DNA of 64,000 bases from Candidatus Accumulibacter adjunctus (lineage in GTDB: Bacteria > Pseudomonadota > Gammaproteobacteria > Burkholderiales > Rhodocyclaceae), in assembly GCA_000585015.1 (NCBI GenBank), contig JFAX01000006.1:81455-145454 (forward strand). The letters are read 5' to 3'. Shown piece after piece: positions 24,369 through 33,027 of the stretch. A program made the position numbers and the translations under genes. The notes below the pieces were generated by a model. The model did not search any database, was not told where the DNA came from, and saw only the letters and a list, made by a program, of their open reading frames with translations. Numbering within the stretch: position 1 is the stretch's first letter; each line of letters begins with the position of its first letter.

Positions 24369-27176
24369 CTAACCGCTTCGATAGTGATCCACGATCAGGC
24401 CAAACGAGGCTTCAACGCTGCAGCCCAGTCGCTGCGCCATCTGCAGCAGGAACTCGTTTTGCCGGCTGCGGACGTTGACCCTGCAGAGCTCCACCGCCTC
24501 AACGCCAGGCCCGCCGTCGACGGCCACCGGCGCCGGCAACGGTGCCGGCAGCGGAACTTGATCGGCGATATAGGTGGCGAGAAGATGGCGCGCGGCAGCG
24601 GACAAGCTGATCCGTTGCGCGTCGGCGATCAGGCGCAGTGTCGCCAGTTGCCGGCCCCGGAAGTGGACCGCGACCTGCCGCCAGTCGCCGTCCGGCATGG
24701 GAGGATGGTCCGGCCGATCGTGCTCGCCGGCCGGCTGCGGCCCGCCAGTGGGCTGCTGATACACGACGCCACCTCTCGAGCCCGGCCGACGACCGCTCGC
24801 CAGGCGCATTACCGGTCGTTCCAGCAAAAGGAAGGACAGTGCTGCGACGGCCATCGAGCCAGCCAGACTCAGCGCCGCGAACAGCCACCAGAACTGGCCC
24901 AGGGACAGATCGGCGAGCCCCAGCAGCCACGCGAAGAGCTTCTGCACAGGGTAATGGAAGATGTAGAAGCCGTAGGAGATCAAACCCAGCCGACGCAGGG
25001 CGGCGGCTTCCAGAATGCGCCTGGCGATGGCCGAGTGTGGCGTCGCGAAGATCATCGCCGCCAGTAACAACGGTACGAAAGGCCAGTTGTAGTGACCGTG
25101 GGGCGCCTGCAGGATATCGTCAAGTGGCGTGCTCAGTATCAGCAGCACCGCCACGGCGCAGGTGCAGAAGACCCAGTCGGCGCGCGACCTGAATGCCCCG
25201 GGAAACCGGGCAGGCCTGCCAGGTGCGCTGGCTACGAAGAGCAGGGCAGTCGCAATGCCGATCAGGAAGTAGGTCAGATGCGCCAGCGTCGAATAGGTCA
25301 GGACGAAGCTGGCCGGTCCCGAGATGTACAGCGAGAAGGGCCAGATCAGGCTCGACTCAATCGGCCACTGGTCACGCGCCAGCAGGAACGAGAGCAGACC
25401 GTAGTTCGCCAGATAGCTGCCGACGGCGAGCGACGAAACCCAGATCAAGGCAGTCCTGAGCGAAAGTCGCCGCAGAGGCAGCATCAGAAACGGCAGCAAG
25501 AGATAGAACTGCATTTCGACCGCGAGGGTCCAGAAAGGCGCGTTCAGGCTGAGGATGTGCGAGTCGTTGAGGTTGTAGAGAAAGACGATGTGCGATAGCA
25601 CGTTGTTGATGCTCGGTGCGTGCCCCCTCGCGAGCAGGATGGCAAGCAGACCGAACAGACACAGATAGTAGGCCGGCAGGATGCGCGCCAGGCGGCGCAC
25701 GAAGTAGTTGCGGACATCGACCGGCGGTCCCGACCCATGCGCCTCGCGCCAGAATGGCATGGACAGGAGAAAACCGCTGAGGACGAAGAAGAGTGCGACG
25801 CCGCTGTTGCCATTGGCCAGCCAGCGCCCGAGATCGAACGGCCCAAGCTTGGCATCCAGCCCGACCATCTGGTTGAAATGCACGCCAAAGACGCCAAGCG
25901 CTGCAATCGCACGCAGCCCGTCGAGGCCGGCAAGGCGAGGATTGCCGGCAACGGCAGCGGTGGCCGAGGGCACCGGTACCGGCACCGGTTCCGGTTCCGG
26001 TAGCGGGACGACGCGTGCGGCTGCGGCTACCCTCTTCTGGCTGTCCGACGCCGTTCGCACACTGGCTTGCCTGTCGATCGCGGCAAGACCAACAGCGACG
26101 ATCACGGCCAGCAGCGGATCGGTGATGTCAGGGGTCCCCCTGCGCGATACGATCTGCGCCGCTTCCTGAACGCTGACAGCCAGCAAGACAACGACGGCTG
26201 CCCCCGGCCACGTGCCGCCACCGGCACGAAACAGCCACGCCGCACCACCATAGAGAAACAGCTTGCGCAGCAGTGCCGCCGAGTTTGACGCCATGTTTCC
26301 TTCGAGCAGGCTGGCGAAGGGCACCCAGTGGAAGTCCCTCGCCCATGCCGCGGCCTCCCAGGGGAGCAGATTCGCGGCGAGCGTTGCCGCCAGCAGAAGG
26401 GCGCCAAGCAGCAGTGGTGACAAGCGCGATCGCCCGGCAAGCCAGACCAGGCCGGCAGCCACACTGCCGGAGACTTCAGCGAGAGTGATTTCGCCGCCGA
26501 CGATGAAGGGTTGTGGTGCAAGGACCGCCAGCGGCAGGAACGGCAACAGCTTGCCGAGGCGAGTAGCCAGCGACGGGCGGTCGAGCATGTGGAGCACGGC
26601 CAGCCACGCCACGCAGTACAGAACGGCATCCGGGATCGCGAAGACAGGTTGCTGCAATAACGGCTTCAATGCGGTCCGCACGGCCGACAGGTCCAGCGTC
26701 GGCACCAGGGGCAGGAGTTGCGAGATGATCCACAGGCCGGCGAGATACAACGGAACGTCGGCTCGATGCGTCGGCGACAAGCCCAGAGCCAGCCGCTTCA
26801 CGCCCGGAATGCGGGCCAGCAGGAGGCCGCCAGCGATCCCGACGGCGTTGAGGCAGACATCGACCAGAGACGGATCACGCGTCGGCAGCGCCAGTTGTCC
26901 CAGTTGCAGCGCCAGAGCCAGGACGAGGCCGGCCAGGAAAAGTCCCAGGGTTGACACGGCATCCACCTGCCGACGGACGAGCGCGAAGTCGCCGCAGAAA
27001 CCGAACGGCACGAAGAGGGCGAAGTTGCCGAGCATGTCACCGCGCAACGTCAGATGCAACGACGCCAGTGCGGCCAGCCGGCTCCGCAGTTCGTCGGGCG
27101 ACGGCGCAAGGAAGTCGAAGGGATACAGCGAACCGTAGACGATCAGCAGGATCACCGCGGCAAAGATCAGCCTCAC
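24369..27176 (-). CDS. VanZ-like / acyltransferase-3 fusion with duplicated RHH-like C-terminal tail
   Basis: Very large membrane protein, 935 residues from a GTG at 27176 that overlaps the upstream stop (GTGA); an ATG at 27224 is an alternative. Residues about 5-390 form a VanZ-like membrane half (IVYGSLYPFDF; LVDVCLNAVGIAGG). A Pro/Glu/Val linker leads to an acyltransferase-3 domain (about 412-790; LDGLRAIAALGVFGVHF), which moves acyl groups onto surface sugars. The last 110 residues are soluble and contain two similar 40-residue units (about 829-870 and 892-934), each starting V-x-[FV]-R-x-RQ and resembling ribbon-helix-helix folds. The tail is not part of the usual family; its role is unknown. 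Confidence 0.82.
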   Translation of the reverse strand: MRLIFAAVILLIVYGSLYPFDFLAPSPDELRSRLAALASLHLTLRGDMLGNFALFVPFGFCGDFALVRRQVDAVSTLGLFLAGLVLALALQLGQLALPTRDPSLVDVCLNAVGIAGGLLLARIPGVKRLALGLSPTHRADVPLYLAGLWIISQLLPLVPTLDLSAVRTALKPLLQQPVFAIPDAVLYCVAWLAVLHMLDRPSLATRLGKLLPFLPLAVLAPQPFIVGGEITLAEVSGSVAAGLVWLAGRSRLSPLLLGALLLAATLAANLLPWEAAAWARDFHWVPFASLLEGNMASNSAALLRKLFLYGGAAWLFRAGGGTWPGAAVVVLLAVSVQEAAQIVSRRGTPDITDPLLAVIVAVGLAAIDRQASVRTASDSQKRVAAAARVVPLPEPEPVPVPVPSATAAVAGNPRLAGLDGLRAIAALGVFGVHFNQMVGLDAKLGPFDLGRWLANGNSGVALFFVLSGFLLSMPFWREAHGSGPPVDVRNYFVRRLARILPAYYLCLFGLLAILLARGHAPSINNVLSHIVFLYNLNDSHILSLNAPFWTLAVEMQFYLLLPFLMLPLRRLSLRTALIWVSSLAVGSYLANYGLLSFLLARDQWPIESSLIWPFSLYISGPASFVLTYSTLAHLTYFLIGIATALLFVASAPGRPARFPGAFRSRADWVFCTCAVAVLLILSTPLDDILQAPHGHYNWPFVPLLLAAMIFATPHSAIARRILEAAALRRLGLISYGFYIFHYPVQKLFAWLLGLADLSLGQFWWLFAALSLAGSMAVAALSFLLLERPVMRLASGRRPGSRGGVVYQQPTGGPQPAGEHDRPDHPPMPDGDWRQVAVHFRGRQLATLRLIADAQRISLSAAARHLLATYIADQVPLPAPLPAPVAVDGGPGVEAVELCRVNVRSRQNEFLLQMAQRLGCSVEASFGLIVDHYRSG
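25970..26008. repeat. Hexanucleotide tandem repeat in linker of the acyltransferase fusion
   Basis: About six imperfect copies of a 6-base unit (ACCGGT, ACCGGC, TCCGGT types). On the minus strand it encodes the PEPEPVPVPVP linker between the VanZ-like and acyltransferase halves. Because the unit is a multiple of three, length changes would lengthen or shorten the linker without frameshift. Confidence 0.7.
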
Positions 27177-28234
27177 GCCGCTGGCACCCCGAGCTTGCCT
27201 TGGCCCGCTCTCCCTGCCCGCCACTCGACCGGTCGCCAGCCCGGTATCGCCAGCTTCAGACCCGGCGCAAACAGCAGAGCGAAGACGATCTGTACGGCTG
27301 CCCAGGAGGCAATCCCGGCTGCCGCCGACCAGTCGCCCGTGCGCTCACCGGTCAGCAGGAACTGCAGGGCGGAGAAACGATGACCGTATTTCTCGACATG
27401 CCCTTCCAGGCCCTGTGCTGCAACCAGACAGCCGAGAGGGAGGAGCAGCAGACCAAGACACAACGCGAGCCGCGGCGACAGCAACCGGATCATGGCTCCC
27501 CAGGCCAGCGCCGCCCCCAGTGCCAGCAGGAACAGCGCGAGGTACAGCCAGACCATCGCCGGGATGCCCAGTGGTGCCCGCCGTGCCATCAGTTCCACCA
27601 GGTTGTCTGTCACCGCATGGTCAACGACGATCAGCTTGCACAACCACAACAGGCCGATCGATATCGCCAACAAAGGCAGCCTGTTGGGTGCTCGCCGCCC
27701 GTAACTGACGTAGTCTCCGAGCAGAACCACGGCGAGTGAGACCAGGATCGGAATCGGCGCATAGAGCCCGATGTAACGGGCGCCCATCTCGATGTAGTCG
27801 GCCGCCTTCGGGTACAGGGCAATCCCCTGCTGGACCACGGGCGCCAGGTTCTCGGTGCCCTGCCAGCCGTTCTGTGTCCAGACCGGTACACCGAGGATGT
27901 CGTGCAGGCTTTCCGGGGTGACGCTCAAGCTCAGGAAGGCGAAGCTGACCACGCTCACGCCGACGGCCAGCAACGGCAACAGGAGGACTGATGCAGGCCG
28001 CCGCCGCACGGCCCGCACCATGAACCCGCTGCCGATACCCAGCCAGCAGACGCAGAGTCCGAACATCAGCCAGTTGAGTGCGTTGCCGCCCCGCCACATG
28101 AGTTCTTTCAGGTTGCCGGGTGCGCCGGGCAACCTGCCAAGGAGGCCGACCATGACACCAACGAGGAAGGCGACAACGGTCACCAACAAGCCGAGGCGCA
28201 ACCAACGCAGCCAAGCGCGGCCGAAAGGCAACAT
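27173..28234 (-). CDS. Polytopic membrane protein of unknown function
   Basis: I do not recognise a family. From the ATG at 28234, spaced 7 bases after GAGGA, it has 353 residues; an ATG at 28240 is too close to that site. Eight or so hydrophobic helices are visible, starting LRLGLLVTVVAFLVGVMVGLLG. The hydrophilic loop between helices 3 and 4 (about 105-145: SLHDILGVPVWTQNGWQGTENLA) is probably extracytoplasmic. It overlaps the VanZ-acyltransferase gene by 4 bp, so the two are probably made together and may act as a pair in glycan modification. It may be an undescribed surface-glycan transporter or transferase, but nothing in the sequence decides this. Confidence 0.75.
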   Translation of the reverse strand: MLPFGRAWLRWLRLGLLVTVVAFLVGVMVGLLGRLPGAPGNLKELMWRGGNALNWLMFGLCVCWLGIGSGFMVRAVRRRPASVLLLPLLAVGVSVVSFAFLSLSVTPESLHDILGVPVWTQNGWQGTENLAPVVQQGIALYPKAADYIEMGARYIGLYAPIPILVSLAVVLLGDYVSYGRRAPNRLPLLAISIGLLWLCKLIVVDHAVTDNLVELMARRAPLGIPAMVWLYLALFLLALGAALAWGAMIRLLSPRLALCLGLLLLPLGCLVAAQGLEGHVEKYGHRFSALQFLLTGERTGDWSAAAGIASWAAVQIVFALLFAPGLKLAIPGWRPVEWRAGRAGQGKLGVPAA

Positions 28235-28770
28235 GGCCATTCCTCACTGACGGTTAGAGAAGCCTGTGGCGCGGGGCCGTCGTACGGACCGGCCCAGCCC
28301 TCGCGACCGCGCAACCGGATCGCTGTCAGCCGTCTGCGGCGCGGTGCCGCGGTGTCGCGTTGTCGTGCCGGAGGGATGCAGGATCGGACATCCCGTGATC
28401 GCCGAAGAGTATATGGGCACCGATCGACGGCCGTCAACGCGTCCCACGGGGTTCGATGCCGGCAGGCACCTTGATCGACTGAGGACGCGAATGACCCGCG
28501 CCGCGTTGCCGTTGTGGGACACCATCGGCACGCGCAGCAAGCAGTGAAATCCTGCACAGCAGCGGCCACGAGTTTAGCGTAGCATTCACCGCTGACCGGA
28601 GCGACCTCAGCCAGCAACCCGAGCAGGAGAACTCCGGCAAGGGGCCTGCGGCCTGCGCTCCATGCCCCGCGAACCCGAAGATGCCTCACTGCCAGACGAT
28701 CGCTGCCGGATTATCGGGCTCCCGCGGCGACCGACACCCCCGCCAACCCTGCCCGGCGAACCCGAAACCC
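28235..28770. other. Divergent intergenic region, 536 bp
   Basis: Separates the minus-strand membrane-protein/acyltransferase pair from the plus-strand asparagine-synthase-like gene. I see no convincing sigma-70, sigma-54 or sigma-28 promoter and no good hairpin. Arginine- and proline-rich frames run through it on both strands without family resemblance. Regulation of both units must start here. Confidence 0.5.
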
Positions 28771-30537
28771 ATGAACGCAAGACTATCCGGCCAGCTGGAC
28801 CTGACCGAACTTCTCGACTCTGCAACGCCTCCGCAGCGGCTGCAGTCGAGTGCACTGCGGGGGGAGCAGATGGCGCGTGACGACTCCGCCATCTGCTTGC
28901 TGATCGGCTCGCCTGGGCTTGCCGGGCAAGGCACGGCCACGACTGCCTCGCAGCCAGGTCTTGCTGCGGCGGTGTTGGCGGCTTGGCGCAAGCATGGTAT
29001 CGATCTCACCTCGCACATCAGCGGCAGCTACGCGCTGGTCATCGTCGACGCCGCGCGCAGGTCCGCGTTTCTCGCCGTCGACCGCTTCGCCATCGAAACG
29101 CTGTGCTACTTCACCGACGGCAAGATCCTCGCCTTCGCCGACCGCGCCGACTGCGTCACGGGCCACGACCGGCAACTGGAGCCGCAGGCAATCTTCGACT
29201 ATCTGTACTTCCACATGATCCCGGCACCGCGGACGATCTTCCGCCAGGTACGGCGATTGCCGGCGGCGCACGCGCTGCTCGTCGATCAGCAGGGCGTGCA
29301 CGAGATCCGCCATTGGCGCTTGCGTTTCGACGAGGGTGGTCGTCCTTCCTTCGATGCCGCACGAGACTCGTTCCGCAGCCTGATCCGCGAATCCGTCGCC
29401 GAGCAGCTCGCTGGCGGGCAACGGGTCGGCGCCTTCCTTTCAGGCGGCACCGACAGCTCGACGGTCGCCGGCATGCTCTGCCAGATCACCGGTACGGCGG
29501 CTCCAGTCTATTCGATCGGTTTCGACGCCGCAGGTTACGATGAGATGGAATACGCGCGCATCGCCGCCAGGCACTTCGGCTGCGAGCATCACGAATACTA
29601 TGTGACGCCAGCCGACCTGTTGGCGAGCATCCCGGCCGTGGCCAAGCATCACGATCAGCCCTTCGGCAACTCATCGGCCCTGCCGGCCTATTACTGCGCG
29701 CAAGCCGCGCAGGCCGATGGCTGCAGCAGGTTGCTGGCTGGTGACGGCGGCGATGAACTGTTCGGCGGCAACTCCCGTTACGCCATGCAGCGTCTGTTCG
29801 AGTACTACCACAGCCTGCCGCAGGCGATCAGGCAGGCGATCGAACCGATGTGCGCGGACGGCAGTCCCTTGCGCCGGATCCCCGGCCTGAAGCAGGCGAC
29901 CGGCTATGTGCGTCACTCGCGGGTGGAGCTGCCGGCCCGGTTGCAGAGCTTCAATCTGCTGCTGCAACTCGATCCGGCACAGGTGCTCAACGCGGACTTC
30001 CTGGCTGACATCGATCTGCACGAACCAGCCCGACACATGCAGGCAACCTGGGCCGAATGCCAGGCCCAGAGCCTGATCAACCGCCTGCTGGCCTACGACT
30101 GGCGCTATACCCTCGCCGACAGCGACCTGCCGAAGGTTCGGGGTGCGGTACAGATGGCCGGGATTGCGGTTGCCTACCCGCTGCTCAGCGATCGCTTGAC
30201 CGACTTCTCGATGACCCTGCCAGCTGACTGGAAACTCCGGCGCTTCAAGCTGCGCTGGTTCTTCAAGGAAGCCTTGCGCGGCTTCCTGCCCGACGAAATC
30301 ATCAACAAGAAGAAGAAGGGTTTCGGACTGCCATTCGGCGTGTGGACCACGCGCAACCCGGCGCTGCTCGAACTGGCCCGGGATTCTCTCGATATGCTGG
30401 CAAAGCGGGGAATCGTCCGGGCGGACTTCGTCCACAGGCTTCTGCACGAGCACCTTCCGGAGCACCCCGGATACTTTGGAGAAATGGTATGGATCCTGAC
30501 CATGCTCGAGCAATGGCTCCGCCGCGACGCAGCTTGA
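28771..30537 (+). CDS. Asparagine-synthase-like amidotransferase lacking the glutaminase cysteine
   Basis: AsnB-type enzyme, 588 residues from the ATG at 28771. The synthetase half is intact: the ATP-pyrophosphatase loop LSGGTDSSTV at 223-232, LLAGDGGDELFGGNSRY, and the C-terminal KKKKGFGLPFG. The N-terminal half aligns with the glutaminase fold (SGSYALVIVDAARRSAFLAVDRFAIETLCYF) but starts MNARLSGQLDL instead of MCG: there is no cysteine at position 2 and the first 60 residues do not resemble the usual strand. It may use ammonia, a partner glutaminase, or have another acceptor. It begins a plus-strand run with a glycosyltransferase and a FkbM methyltransferase. Confidence 0.85.
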   Translation: MNARLSGQLDLTELLDSATPPQRLQSSALRGEQMARDDSAICLLIGSPGLAGQGTATTASQPGLAAAVLAAWRKHGIDLTSHISGSYALVIVDAARRSAFLAVDRFAIETLCYFTDGKILAFADRADCVTGHDRQLEPQAIFDYLYFHMIPAPRTIFRQVRRLPAAHALLVDQQGVHEIRHWRLRFDEGGRPSFDAARDSFRSLIRESVAEQLAGGQRVGAFLSGGTDSSTVAGMLCQITGTAAPVYSIGFDAAGYDEMEYARIAARHFGCEHHEYYVTPADLLASIPAVAKHHDQPFGNSSALPAYYCAQAAQADGCSRLLAGDGGDELFGGNSRYAMQRLFEYYHSLPQAIRQAIEPMCADGSPLRRIPGLKQATGYVRHSRVELPARLQSFNLLLQLDPAQVLNADFLADIDLHEPARHMQATWAECQAQSLINRLLAYDWRYTLADSDLPKVRGAVQMAGIAVAYPLLSDRLTDFSMTLPADWKLRRFKLRWFFKEALRGFLPDEIINKKKKGFGLPFGVWTTRNPALLELARDSLDMLAKRGIVRADFVHRLLHEHLPEHPGYFGEMVWILTMLEQWLRRDAA

Positions 30538-30649
30538 CGGGGCAGCCGGCAACGCCGGACGATCACGGGCAGTGGGGACAGCGGACGCCCAGGCCGGCGG
30601 CCGCAGCTTTGACGTTCAGGCCGCTACGACCATCGCCAGGGAAGCGACC

Positions 30650-31900
30650 ATGAAGCGTGTCCTGATGATTGCCTACCATTTCCCGCCCCTGGCAGGCAGC
30701 AGCGGTATCCAGCGCACCCTGCGGTTTGTGCAACACCTCCCCGGATACGGATGGCAGCCGCTCGTCGTCACTGCGGATCCACGCGCTTACGAGCGGACGA
30801 GCGATGACCTCCTGCAGGAGATTCCGGAGGGCACCGTCGTCCATCGCGCATTCGCCCTCGATACCTCGCGTCATCTCGCCCTGCACGGCCGACACCTGGC
30901 GTGGATGGCGCGGCCAGACCGCTGGGTGAGCTGGCGGTTCGATGCCGTGCGCACCGGCCTGCGCATGATCAGGGACTACCAACCGGATGTCATCTGGTCT
31001 ACCTATCCGATCGCCACTGCACACCTGATCGCGGCTCAGCTCCACCGGCGCACGGGGGTCCCATGGCTGGCAGACTTCCGCGACCCCATGGCACAGCCGG
31101 GCTATCCGGCGAACCCGCGCACGCGACAGAGCTTCATCGATATCGAGAGTACGGCCGTGCGCGAGGCCCGGTTCAGTACGTTCACCACGCCGGGTGCCGC
31201 ACGCGAGTATCGCCGGCGCTACCCGGAGGCGGCAGCGCGCATCCTCGTCCTCGAGAATGGCTACGACGAGGAGAGTTTCCCGCCCACGGCACACACGGCT
31301 CAGGCACCTGAGCCACTGCACCCCGGACAGCTGACCTTGCTGCACAGCGGACTGGTCTACCCGATGGAGCGCGACCCGACGCAGCTTCTGCGCGCTCTGC
31401 AGTCCCTGAAGGACTCGGGCAAGCTGCCGCCGGGGCAACTCCGGCTGCGTTTCCGGGCCGCGGTTCATGACTCCATGCTGGCACGCCTTGCCCGGGAACA
31501 TCAGGTCGAAGACTGGATTGAATGCCTGCCGGCCGTGGGCTACCGTGCCGCCATCGCAGAGATGTTGCGCGCCGACGGACTGCTGGTTCTGCAGGCAGCA
31601 TGCTGCAACGAACAGATCCCGGCCAAGATCTACGAGTACCTGCGCGCCGGTCGACCGATACTGGCGCTCACCGACGCTGCCGGCGACACCGCTGCAACCT
31701 TGCGGGCAGCGGGAGTCGAGCACCTCGCTCCGCTCGACTCGGCGGAGGCGATCGCGACACAGCTGATGGCCTTCGTCACCGCGCTGCGACAGGCGAAGGC
31801 TGCACCGCCGTCGCCCGCGGTCGTTCGCCAGGCCTCTCGCCGGGAACGGACGGCCGAGCTTGTCCGCTTGCTCGAAGCCTGTCGGGACGGTGGCGCCTGA
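30650..31900 (+). CDS. Glycosyltransferase (GT-B fold)
   Basis: Probable sugar transferase acting at the cytoplasmic face of the membrane, 416 residues. The ATG at 30650 follows AGGGAAG; the frame is open upstream but lacks a signal. The N-terminal half starts MKRVLMIAYHFPPLAGSSGIQRT, the classic nucleotide-sugar GT-B opening, with FRDPMAQPGYP near the middle. The C-terminal half has EQIPAKIYEYLRAGRPILAL, the donor-binding segment with its conserved glutamate. It is cotranscribed with the asparagine-synthase-like gene 112 bp upstream. Donor and acceptor are not readable. Confidence 0.85.
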   Translation: MKRVLMIAYHFPPLAGSSGIQRTLRFVQHLPGYGWQPLVVTADPRAYERTSDDLLQEIPEGTVVHRAFALDTSRHLALHGRHLAWMARPDRWVSWRFDAVRTGLRMIRDYQPDVIWSTYPIATAHLIAAQLHRRTGVPWLADFRDPMAQPGYPANPRTRQSFIDIESTAVREARFSTFTTPGAAREYRRRYPEAAARILVLENGYDEESFPPTAHTAQAPEPLHPGQLTLLHSGLVYPMERDPTQLLRALQSLKDSGKLPPGQLRLRFRAAVHDSMLARLAREHQVEDWIECLPAVGYRAAIAEMLRADGLLVLQAACCNEQIPAKIYEYLRAGRPILALTDAAGDTAATLRAAGVEHLAPLDSAEAIATQLMAFVTALRQAKAAPPSPAVVRQASRRERTAELVRLLEACRDGGA

Positions 31901-32121
31901 GCGCCGGTGAAGGGGTCGTGGCGAACGGGCGGACGAGCAGGATGCGCGCGAACGGCGGCACAGTACCGGCCAGCCGGGACGCCCTGATCAGACAGACGCA
32001 CGACCCGGACTGGTGTGACTTTTTTGGCTTGACTCAGGCGAGCGCCTTGAGGCACCCTGATGCAGGTTCCACTCGACGGCGGAGTCCGCACTCAGCCGCC
32101 AACTCAGATGAGGATTCAAGC

Positions 32122-32889
32122 ATGCTTGGCGAAGGAAGGAAGCTGTTGTCGTTGATGCGGGGTGTCCGCAATCCGTTGCCCGCGGTTTTCGACCGCCTGG
32201 GTCAGCAACGCGAACCCTATGTCCTGTGTCGTCACGACGGTGTCAGCATCGAAGTGAGACCGGGGGTGGGCGATCTCTTCGGCTTCTACGAGATCCTGTT
32301 GCGCAACGACTATCTCGCGTCCGGACAGGTGCTCAACGACGGCGATACGGTGATCGACGTCGGTGCCAACATCGGTTGTTTCTCGGTCCTGGCGGCTCGA
32401 GTGGTGGGACCGAAGGGCAGGGTCATCGCTCTCGAGCCAGAGGAGTCCACCTATCGCCAGCTCGTGCGCAACATCGAGCTCAACCGGCTGCACAACGTGA
32501 TTGCCCTCAAGCTGGCTGTGGGTGCCGAATGCGGCTCGATCAAGCTGCACTCGGCGAGCAATCGACTGTTCAGCTCCTTCTACACGTCGGTGAATGGACA
32601 GGCCGTTGCCGGCGTCGAACAGGAGGTCGAGGTCGTGACGTTGGCGGAACTGATGGCGGTACAGGGAGTGCTCGCCTGTGACTATCTCAAGCTCGACTGC
32701 GAAGGCGCCGAGCACGATATCGTGCGGACGATGACTGCAGAGACCGCACAGCGGATTCGGCAGGTCACCGTCGAGCTGCACCGGGTTCCCGGACATGATG
32801 GCGCCGTCTTCGCCGACCGGTTGATCGACCTCGGATACGAGCGGGTCGGCACCAGTACCCTGCCCTACTACCGACGCCGGCCGGTGTAG
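32122..32889 (+). CDS. FkbM family methyltransferase
   Basis: SAM-dependent O-methyltransferase of the FkbM type, 255 residues, common in surface-polysaccharide loci where it caps or decorates sugars. The ATG at 32122 has GAGGA upstream. SAM motif I is DTVIDVGANIGCFSVLAA; the acidic residue binding the ribose is in VIALEPEES; and the FkbM hallmark YLKLDCEGAEHDIV is at about 190. The first 60 residues are an extra N-terminal segment. It is the last plus-strand gene of the block and converges on the flippase gene. Confidence 0.88.
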   Translation: MLGEGRKLLSLMRGVRNPLPAVFDRLGQQREPYVLCRHDGVSIEVRPGVGDLFGFYEILLRNDYLASGQVLNDGDTVIDVGANIGCFSVLAARVVGPKGRVIALEPEESTYRQLVRNIELNRLHNVIALKLAVGAECGSIKLHSASNRLFSSFYTSVNGQAVAGVEQEVEVVTLAELMAVQGVLACDYLKLDCEGAEHDIVRTMTAETAQRIRQVTVELHRVPGHDGAVFADRLIDLGYERVGTSTLPYYRRRPV

Positions 32890-32922
32890 CACGCGCACGC
32901 AGCGGCGATCGGGCCGTTGGTA

Positions 32923-32951
32923 GACCGGCGATGCGCTTCGGATCGCCGGTC
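32923..32951. terminator. Perfect hairpin between convergent genes
   Basis: GACCGGCGAT / ATCGCCGGTC, 10 bp perfect arms around a 9-base loop that itself contains a C(TTCG)G tetraloop. It lies 34 bp after the FkbM stop and 77 bp after the stop of the converging flippase gene. No T-tract follows on either strand, so it may be a bidirectional or Rho-assisted stop. Confidence 0.5.
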
Positions 32952-33027
32952 AGGGCGAGCGACGGAGTCGCAGCTGGCGAGCGGTTTCGCTCGGTGGCGG
33001 CGCCGCGAACCTGCGTCTCCGCCGCGT

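Noticed and set aside
25970..26008. PEPEPVPVP segment as a PEP-CTERM sorting signal
   Set aside because: It is internal to a 935-residue membrane protein, with no following C-terminal helix and Arg cluster; it is a linker.
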